DNA from: CAYJLC01 sp044426355
Lineage (GTDB): Bacteria; Bacillota; Clostridia; Oscillospirales; Butyricicoccaceae
Assembly: GCA_044426355.1 (NCBI GenBank)
Contig: JAWXUO010000043.1
Coordinates: forward strand, 1 to 17,825
Reading direction: 5' to 3'
DNA: 17,825 nucleotides
A program made the position numbers and the translations under genes. The notes below the pieces were generated by a model. That model saw nothing but the letters and a program-made list of their open reading frames with translations, did not search any database and was not told the origin of the DNA. This document shows, piece after piece, positions 1-5,509 of this stretch; positions within the stretch are counted from its first letter, which is position 1; each line of letters starts with the position of its first letter.

Positions 1-484
1 GTAATTTGGGGCTTAATTAATGGTATTTGTATAATTTTTTATCGAAAATTTATAAAAAAGCCTACAAACATTGTAGAAACTACTAAAAAACCATATATAT
101 ATATATATATATATATATACGCTACTTAAACTTGGCATAACCTTTGCAATAGTTTGTTTTTCTTGGATATTTTTTAGAGCAAACACACTTTCAGATGCTT
201 TGTTTGTTGCTACAAACCTTTTTACAGGAATTTCGGATATAAAACAATATATTTATCTTGGGTATTTCACTTTAGGAATCGACTCAAACGTGCTTATTTC
301 ACTTATTTTAAGAATTTCCACACTATTACTTTTTGATATAATAAATGATAAAAAAGATGTTATAACGTGTATTTCAAACATGAAAACTATCCCTCGTTGG
401 TCTTTTTATATAATTTTTATGTATATTTTAGTCTTAATATCAAATAAAGGTATTGCACCTGAATTTATCTATTTTCAATTTTAG
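1..484 (+). pseudogene. MBOAT-family (AlgI/DltB-like) membrane O-acyltransferase, 3' part, frame switched at an AT repeat
   Basis: This is the C-terminal part of a polytopic MBOAT enzyme that moves acyl groups across the membrane onto an envelope glycan; the N-terminus lies outside the window. From base 1, frame 1 reads VIWGLINGICIIFYRKFIKK, the segment that normally follows the MBOAT catalytic His. It enters the AT tract at 93-119 as alternating Tyr-Ile and hits a TAA at 127-129. The remaining conserved part is in frame 2 from about base 119: LGITFAIVCFSWIFFRAN (the usual TF-x-W-x-FRA signature), then hydrophobic segments, ending in EFIYFQF, the classic AlgI terminus, with the stop at 482-484. 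One extra AT unit, or two fewer, would join both halves exactly. No other stop interrupts the joined reading. The copy is therefore either OFF in a phase-variable gene, a pseudogene, or a repeat-length sequencing error. The stop overlaps the ribosome binding site of the following SGNH gene. Confidence 0.85.
93..119 (+). repeat. (AT)13.5 dinucleotide tract inside the MBOAT gene
   Basis: An uninterrupted run of 27 alternating A and T bases. It lies within the coding region and, when in frame, encodes alternating Tyr and Ile at the start of a membrane segment. The coding frame before the tract (frame 1) differs from the frame after it (frame 2) by exactly what a change of one dinucleotide unit would correct. 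Tracts of this kind are prone to slipped-strand mispairing. Confidence 0.95.
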
Positions 485-493
485 GAGGTAATT

Positions 494-1441
494 ATGAAAA
501 AATTTTTATTAAAATGCTGTTTTCTTTCATGCACAGTTATATTTTTGCTCGTTATATCTAATTTTTTATTTGTAAATTCTGTTGCTTATAATAATATTTT
601 AGTCGACCGAGAAGTTACTAAATTTTTCGATGTTCAAGACGATTTGCAAATTGTAAATTTTGGTACTTCACATGGTAGAAGTTCTTTAAATTACGAAAAT
701 TACGCTGAATATAATACATTTAATTTTGCTATGAGTTCACAATATCTTATTTATGATAAAATTTTACTTGAAGCATATTTAGATAATATAGCCGATAATG
801 CTATCGCTATTATACCAATTTCTTATTTTAGCCTATATAGAAATGAAATAGATTCACGAGATTTCGAATCACGAAATAAGCGATATTATGATTTTCTAGA
901 ATCAGAACATATTATAAACTGTGATATATCATATTATTATTTGAACAAATATTTTCCTCTTCTTGCGTTAGACGCTGGTAACGTTATTGAGTCTTTCAAG
1001 ACATTTGAAAAAAAAGAATACACTGGTATGTATTATGATATTTTAGATATAAATTCTGCAGAGCAAATAGGATATAACCGTTTTTTATATCATACAAATT
1101 TATTCGATAATCCTCATCAACCTACTGCACTACCTGAAAATACCACTCAGATAAAAGAAATTATAAAACTTTGCGAAAGTAAAAATATAACACCTGTTTT
1201 TATAACTACACCTCTTTATCATACTTACACTGATAATTTCTCTAAAGAGTTTTTCGATACTTTTTATAGTGATATAACCTCTATTACAAACGGATATTTA
1301 TATCTCGACTATTCAAAAGATGAACGTTTCCATACAAATAATCTATATTTTAACGATACAGATCATCTAAATTGTGATGGTGCTATCTATTTTACCGATA
1401 TATTACTTTCCGACATAGATACTCTAATCGGTCTGCCATAA
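494..1441 (+). CDS. Exported SGNH-hydrolase-like protein, partner of the MBOAT acyltransferase
   Basis: A 315-residue protein with a charged start and one hydrophobic segment (residues about 4-28) that should anchor or export it, leaving the rest outside the membrane. GTSHG at 57-61 places Ser59 as the SGNH nucleophile, and DTDH at 288-291 supplies the C-terminal Asp-x-x-His (D288, H291). This layout matches the DltD/AlgJ-type SGNH proteins that work with an MBOAT enzyme, either transferring or removing acyl groups on wall or exopolysaccharide polymers. It starts 9 bases after the MBOAT stop with an AGGAGGT site overlapping that stop, so the two are probably translationally coupled. Specific substrate cannot be read from the sequence. 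A simple esterase role is the alternative. The gene is followed by a hairpin shared with the convergent gene. Confidence 0.75.
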   Translation: MKKFLLKCCFLSCTVIFLLVISNFLFVNSVAYNNILVDREVTKFFDVQDDLQIVNFGTSHGRSSLNYENYAEYNTFNFAMSSQYLIYDKILLEAYLDNIADNAIAIIPISYFSLYRNEIDSRDFESRNKRYYDFLESEHIINCDISYYYLNKYFPLLALDAGNVIESFKTFEKKEYTGMYYDILDINSAEQIGYNRFLYHTNLFDNPHQPTALPENTTQIKEIIKLCESKNITPVFITTPLYHTYTDNFSKEFFDTFYSDITSITNGYLYLDYSKDERFHTNNLYFNDTDHLNCDGAIYFTDILLSDIDTLIGLP

Positions 1442-1449
1442 ACGAAAAA

Positions 1450-1475
1450 AGCTACACTGCAATTGCAATGTAGCT
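1450..1475. terminator. Bidirectional hairpin terminator between convergent genes
   Basis: Eleven-base arms (AGCTACACTGC and GCAATGTAGCT) with one mismatch enclose a 4-base AATT loop. There is an A-run on the left (1445-1450) and a T-rich stretch on the right, so it can serve the plus-strand SGNH gene and the minus-strand DUF5610-like gene. Confidence 0.8.
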
Positions 1476-1492
1476 CTTTATTTTGCTTATAC

Positions 1493-2107
1493 TTATTCAA
1501 ATACAGCCGTACCGTTGATTTCATTTTGCCAAGTGTCAAAACCTTGCATAACTAAATCATAAGTTTCGCTTGTAATTGATGGCATTTCGTCGCCCCACTC
1601 ACCAGCAGCAGCTTCGAAACCGTCTATTACAGCTTCTTTTAGTAGTTCAAATTTTTCAGGATCTCCACCAGATAAAGCTTTCGCCATATCTAAAATGTTG
1701 TTTGCAACATTTTCTGGTGAATATGCTCCACCTTCACTGATTGATTCAAGTGCAGCTGCACTTTCCTCAGCAGTAACACTTAAATTTACATAAGTAGATG
1801 AAGTGAATGCATTAATTTGTCCTCCAACCATTTGAATTAACATATTTTGGAAGTTTTGCATGCTTTCACTTGCAAGTTTGTCAAGGTCTATCGCTTCGCT
1901 TGACATACCTTCGCTTGATGTGTAAACTCCACTTTCTCCATAAACGTCAAAACTTTGTGAATATTCAAAAGTGTCAACTTCCGAACTAACAGTCGAAACT
2001 GCAGTAATCGGTGCTGTTTCTGCATAATCAGTGTTTGTAGTAGCTGTTGTAGAAACATTAGTTAATTGCGATGCTAAACTCGCTTGTTGTGCTCCATTAA
2101 TAGTCAT
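1493..2107 (-). CDS. Ser/Thr/Ala-rich protein with DUF5610-like C-terminal region
   Basis: A 204-residue soluble-looking acidic protein of unknown function. The start is the ATG at 2107 (MTINGAQQ), because an AAAGGAG site at about 2115-2121 lies just upstream; the ATG at 2137 would place that site inside the gene. Residues about 1-60 are low-complexity (Ser, Thr, Ala, Val) and have no obvious signal peptide or membrane segment. The C-terminal 80 residues have a helix pattern with GGDPEK, a Gly-Phe-x-x-Ala-Ala stretch and a final Thr-x-Asp-x-Val-Met-x-Gly-Phe-Asp. That resembles the DUF5610 family seen in some flagellated bacteria and clostridia; this assignment is from memory of the pattern and is moderate. 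It is 87 bases downstream of the cyclophilin on the same strand. I see no convincing promoter in that gap, so they may share a transcript. Confidence 0.7.
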   Translation of the reverse strand: MTINGAQQASLASQLTNVSTTATTNTDYAETAPITAVSTVSSEVDTFEYSQSFDVYGESGVYTSSEGMSSEAIDLDKLASESMQNFQNMLIQMVGGQINAFTSSTYVNLSVTAEESAAALESISEGGAYSPENVANNILDMAKALSGGDPEKFELLKEAVIDGFEAAAGEWGDEMPSITSETYDLVMQGFDTWQNEINGTAVFE

Positions 2108-2194
2108 AATATTGTTCTCCTTTCGTTTTTTTAGCAATACGCTATAATATATTTATTCTACGTTTTTGTAATTCCACAACAGACAAACTTAAAT

Positions 2195-2950
2195 TTAATC
2201 TATCGTAATACTCGTAATAACTACGTCTACTATAGGTTTATTGTTTTGGTCTGTATCTACAGTAGCAATTTCGTCAATAAATTCTAACCCTTCAGTAACT
2301 TTACCAAAACCTGCATATGCAGTGTCTAAGTACGTAGAAGTTGCATGCATTATAAAAAATTGTGATGATGCAGAGTCCATATCAGCACTTCTTGCCATAG
2401 ACATAACTCCTCTTTCATGAGAAATATCATTATCTACACCATTTTGAGAAAATTCACCTTTAATAGTTACGCCAGAACCACCAGTTCCAACACCATCAGG
2501 GTCGCCACCTTGTATCATAAAGTTTTCTATAACTCTATGAAAAATAATTCCTTCATAAAATCCACTTTCAACTAAGCCTACAAAATTTTCTACAGTGATA
2601 GGAGCATCTTCTCCATACAGCTCAAATTTAATTTCTTTGTTGTTATCAATAACAATAGTTCCTGTATGCGTAACAGCTCTACCATCTTCATTTGTAAATG
2701 TATCTCCATCAAAAGACGGTGTGTCCGTTGCTACTTTATCCACTGCAGAACCACTATTTTCTATTTTATCCATCATAAATGAAGTTATCATCATAGGAAC
2801 GATTAAAAACATAGCTATTAAGACAATTACTGTGATAATCATAGTTGTGTTATCTGCTTTTGGTGGAGCAACATTCGCTTTCTGCTGGTTATTTTTTTGT
2901 TGATTATTTTTTTGTGCATTTTTCTTTTTTTTATTTTTTTTCTTACTCAT
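2195..2950 (-). CDS. Membrane-anchored cyclophilin-type peptidyl-prolyl cis-trans isomerase
   Basis: A 251-residue protein that should speed cis-trans isomerisation of X-Pro bonds on the outer face of the membrane. The first 35 residues are very rich in Lys, Asn and Gln. One membrane helix follows (about 36-58), then a linker, then the cyclophilin domain (about 95-250). Catalytic landmarks are present: FHRV (R139), NFMIQGGDP (F144, M145, Q147) and SQFFI at 196-200. FGKV near 215-218 closes the pocket. There is no lipobox, so the anchor is a signal-anchor helix with the N-terminus inside. The start is supported by an AAAGGAGA site, and a TTGACA/TATCAT promoter lies 25-53 bases upstream. The positive, low-complexity tail before the helix is longer than in most secreted cyclophilins. 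Confidence 0.9.
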   Translation of the reverse strand: MSKKKNKKKKNAQKNNQQKNNQQKANVAPPKADNTTMIITVIVLIAMFLIVPMMITSFMMDKIENSGSAVDKVATDTPSFDGDTFTNEDGRAVTHTGTIVIDNNKEIKFELYGEDAPITVENFVGLVESGFYEGIIFHRVIENFMIQGGDPDGVGTGGSGVTIKGEFSQNGVDNDISHERGVMSMARSADMDSASSQFFIMHATSTYLDTAYAGFGKVTEGLEFIDEIATVDTDQNNKPIVDVVITSITID

Positions 2951-2974
2951 ATTTTATAAATCTCCTTTTATAAT

Positions 2975-3003
2975 ATGATACAACTATTTTCTAAAGCTGT
3001 CAA
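2975..3003 (-). promoter_or_regulatory. Sigma-A-type promoter for the cyclophilin gene
   Basis: On the minus strand a perfect TTGACA (2998-3003) is followed after 17 bases by TATCAT (2975-2980), a one-mismatch -10 box, just upstream of the AAAGGAGA ribosome binding site. Confidence 0.7.
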
Positions 3004-3060
3004 CTAAAGTATTATATTTAGATAAATTTTGTAATTATTTTAGTTTTTGTTCATTTCCAC

Positions 3061-3089
3061 TTGACTTTGTAGTCAATTTATTATATCAT
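3061..3089 (+). promoter_or_regulatory. Sigma-A-type promoter with a dyad over the -35 box, for the DUF4914 gene
   Basis: TTGACT (3061-3066), 17 bases, then TATCAT (3084-3089). The -35 box is the left arm of a perfect inverted repeat, TTGACT-TTGT-AGTCAA (3061-3076), which could be a repressor or activator site. The same TATCAT -10 and 17-base spacing occurs in the divergent cyclophilin promoter. Confidence 0.65.
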
Positions 3090-3122
3090 TATAGTATCAA
3101 AAAAAATGAAATGAGGTACACA

Positions 3123-4988
3123 ATGAACAAAAGATTAACAAAATTGGGTCTTTCAGATGAACTATTAGAAATATGTTCAAAAAGCCCTAACGTTGTTGTT
3201 CCAACAACAAAAGATGAATTAATCAAGCTTACTTTCGGCTCATATAACGCAAATGTAATTCAAGTTGCATATGACATTAACGGCGAAATGAAAGCTGAAG
3301 CAACTGTTACTCGTTGTAAAAACGGTGTTGTTGTAAACTTTACAGAAGACTATATGAGAAGACGTGACCCTAACTGTATGGTTATCACAGATGATGGTCC
3401 TACTGATAAAACACGTTTATCAGACAGATACCCTGATATGAAATGGTCTGATTTAAGACAAGAAACTCTAGACTGGCTTTCTGAGCAAGAATTAATCGTT
3501 ATGCCTTTCCTATCTGGTGGTAGCAGAAGTGGTTATGACTCAATCTTAGTATGTCCTTTAAACACAGCGTGTTTTGCAACTGGACTTGCTGATTTACAAG
3601 CTTTTGTTAACGTTGACGAATTAGATCGTGAATTTAAACCTCGTGCTATAATCTATCTTGCACCTCCTTTCCGTCATACTCACTTTGAAGGAAAACAAGT
3701 TGTTGCACATAACCGTTTAGAAGGTATGCACGAATTATTTGCATACAACCTATATCCAGGTCCATCTGCTAAAAAAGGTGTTTATGGCGTACTTCTTACA
3801 ATCGGTGAAGAAGAAGGCTGGATTACAGCTCATACATCAGCAGTACGTGTTATCACTCCATACGAAAACGAAACTGTTATCATGCACGAAGGTGCTTCTG
3901 GTGGTGGTAAATCTGAAATGCTTGAACACATACATAAAGATGAAGATGGCAAATTAGTTTTAGCTACAAACACTCAAACAGGTGAAAAATACAGACTAAA
4001 CGTAGCTGAATCATGTAAACTTATGCCTATTTGTGATGACATGGGTACTTGTCACCCATCAATCCAAAACAATAGTGGTAAACTAGTTTTAACTGATGGT
4101 GAAGAAGGCTGGTTCTTACGTGTTGACCATATTACAAAATATGGTACGGACTTAACTTACGAAAAAATTTCTATCCACCCAGAAGAACCACTTGTATTCT
4201 TTAATATGCAAGGTGCTCCAGACTCTACTTGTCTAATTTGGGAACATACTTTGGATTCAAATGGTAAACCATGTCCAAACCCTCGTGTAATCATTCCTCG
4301 TCGTTTAATTCCAAACATCGAGTCTGAACCAGTAGAAGTAGACGTTCGTTCATTTGGTGTTCGTATGCCACCTTCAACTGCAGAACACCCTAACTATGGT
4401 GTAATGGGTCTTATGCAAGTAGTTCCACCAGCACTAGCTTGGTTATGGCGTCTTGTATCTCCTCGTGGACATAACAACCCAAGTATCGTTGATACTAAAG
4501 GTATGAGTGGTGAAGGTATCGGTTCTTACTGGCCATTTGCTACTGGTCTAAAAGTTAAACAAGCAAATCTTCTTTTAGAACAAATTACTAATTCTCCAAA
4601 CACTAACTACGTGTTAATTCCTAACCAACACATCGGTGTATACCACATTGGTTTCGCTGCTGAATGGGTTTCTCGTGAATTCTTAGCTCGTGTTGGTACT
4701 GGTAAAATTAAAGAGCGTCACTTACAACCTGCTAGATGTCCATTATTTGGTTATTCTTTAAAAAGCTTGCAAGTTGATGGTCAAACTATCCGTCAATCTT
4801 TCTTACAACCAGAAACTCAATCTAAATTAGGTCTTGAAGGTTACGACGCTGGTGCTAAAATCCTTGTTGACTTCTTCAAACAAGAAGTTCAAGAATTCTA
4901 CACTGACGACCTTGACCCTCGTGGTAGAGCTATCATTGATTGCTTTATGAACAATGGTTCTGTAGAAGACTACGAAAAATTACTTTAA
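3123..4988 (+). CDS. DUF4914 family protein, PEP-carboxykinase-like nucleotide-binding enzyme
   Basis: A 621-residue cytosolic protein that I recognise as the DUF4914 type found in clostridia. ATG 3123 is chosen because an ATGAGGT site lies 6 bases upstream; the earlier in-frame ATG at 3111 overlaps that site. Several stretches line up in order with ATP-dependent PEPCK: AKKGVYG (K217, K218; PEPCK Mn-ligand Lys region), AHTSA (H237; PEPCK metal-ligand His region), the P-loop GASGGGKSE (257-265, K263), ICDDMG (D305, D306; kinase-2 like) and NPRVIIP (R388), resembling the PEPCK NTR-x-x-x-P motif. The P-loop differs from canonical GLSGTGKT. The PEPCK substrate-arginine motif GRSPKDK is not clearly kept. 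A phosphoryl- or carboxyl-transfer reaction is inferred; the true substrate is unknown. It forms a single-gene unit with its own promoter and terminator. Asn, Asp and Phe use many C-ending codons and Arg is mostly CGT, unlike its neighbours, suggesting high expression. Confidence 0.8.
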   Translation: MNKRLTKLGLSDELLEICSKSPNVVVPTTKDELIKLTFGSYNANVIQVAYDINGEMKAEATVTRCKNGVVVNFTEDYMRRRDPNCMVITDDGPTDKTRLSDRYPDMKWSDLRQETLDWLSEQELIVMPFLSGGSRSGYDSILVCPLNTACFATGLADLQAFVNVDELDREFKPRAIIYLAPPFRHTHFEGKQVVAHNRLEGMHELFAYNLYPGPSAKKGVYGVLLTIGEEEGWITAHTSAVRVITPYENETVIMHEGASGGGKSEMLEHIHKDEDGKLVLATNTQTGEKYRLNVAESCKLMPICDDMGTCHPSIQNNSGKLVLTDGEEGWFLRVDHITKYGTDLTYEKISIHPEEPLVFFNMQGAPDSTCLIWEHTLDSNGKPCPNPRVIIPRRLIPNIESEPVEVDVRSFGVRMPPSTAEHPNYGVMGLMQVVPPALAWLWRLVSPRGHNNPSIVDTKGMSGEGIGSYWPFATGLKVKQANLLLEQITNSPNTNYVLIPNQHIGVYHIGFAAEWVSREFLARVGTGKIKERHLQPARCPLFGYSLKSLQVDGQTIRQSFLQPETQSKLGLEGYDAGAKILVDFFKQEVQEFYTDDLDPRGRAIIDCFMNNGSVEDYEKLL

Positions 4989-5008
4989 TCTATAAGTAAA
5001 AAATATTT

Positions 5009-5041
5009 AAACCGTGTATCTCTTGGTACACGGTTTTTTTT
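5009..5041 (+). terminator. Rho-independent terminator of the DUF4914 gene
   Basis: Ten-base perfect arms AAACCGTGTA and TACACGGTTT enclose an 8-base loop and run into nine T residues, 20 bases after the stop codon. Confidence 0.95.
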
Positions 5042-5070
5042 GCGTAAAAATCATATATTTCTTTTTTGCA

Positions 5071-5098
5071 AAGCACCGAACCACAAATATCGGTGCTT
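5071..5098 (-). terminator. Hairpin downstream of the small membrane protein gene, possible weak terminator
   Basis: Perfect 9-base arms (AAGCACCGA, TCGGTGCTT) with a 10-base loop lie 53 bases past the stop of the minus-strand 82-residue gene. On that strand only a short T stretch follows, so termination efficiency is uncertain. Confidence 0.4.
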
Positions 5099-5150
5099 GT
5101 ACAACCCAAATATATTAAGCAAAATTTTCTTTGCATAATACTTATTTTTG

Positions 5151-5399
5151 CTATATTATAGCACTTAAAAACCAAATTAATCCCATTGATAAAAAACCAC
5201 AGACTCCTGATAATATATATCGAAGTGAGTAATTAATATTTTTTTGCTTTTTTAAGTAGCCCTCTGCAACTTGCATAGCCTTATCTAAAACATCATTTTC
5301 GTCTGTTAAAGTATCTGACACTATAAATATAGCTTGCTCAAACAATTTTTTGTCTGGCGATTGAACCAAAACTATCTTTTTTGAAACCCCTTTTACCAT
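5151..5399 (-). CDS. Small conserved membrane protein of unknown function
   Basis: An 82-residue protein. The ATG at 5399 (MVKGVSKK) is preferred because GGAGGT (5404-5409) sits immediately upstream; the ATG at 5411 overlaps that site. Residues 1-55 are soluble and charged, with the pattern VKGVSKKIVLVQSPD-KLFEQAIFIVSD. I recognise this as a small protein recurrent in clostridial genomes, without assigned function. One hydrophobic helix (about 58-82) ends the protein, so it is probably tail-anchored with the conserved part in the cytoplasm. It lies downstream of spoIIE on the same strand with about 110 bases between. A role in sporulation is only suggested by this position. Confidence 0.75.
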   Translation of the reverse strand: MVKGVSKKIVLVQSPDKKLFEQAIFIVSDTLTDENDVLDKAMQVAEGYLKKQKNINYSLRYILSGVCGFLSMGLIWFLSAII

Positions 5400-5509
5400 A
5401 TATACCTCCATTTATAATGATTATCTTTTTAACGCAACAAAATTTTATGAGTGTTGCAAAAAAACAAGCTATTATATAAATATTCAAAGATATTATATGT
5501 ATAATTTCG

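Noticed and set aside
200..484. A separate 94-residue gene beginning with ATG at 200
   Set aside because: Homology to MBOAT continues upstream of this ATG in the same frame to about base 119, and there is no ribosome binding site; it is the 3' part of the interrupted acyltransferase.
2595..2903. Plus-strand 102-residue reading frame
   Set aside because: It lies antisense within the well-supported cyclophilin gene and has no ribosome binding site.
5041..5150. A small RNA gene in the space between the DUF4914 terminator and the next gene
   Set aside because: Only one hairpin is visible, with no promoter facing it, so it is better explained as the 3' region of the minus-strand gene.
4990..5175. 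Minus-strand 61-residue reading frame
   Set aside because: It covers the DUF4914 terminator and the hairpin after the small membrane protein, overlaps that gene's end and lacks a ribosome binding site.
5434..5457. GCAACA/TGTTGC hairpin as a spoIIE terminator
   Set aside because: The stem is only 6 bases with a 12-base loop, and on the minus strand it is followed by A residues rather than a T-run.
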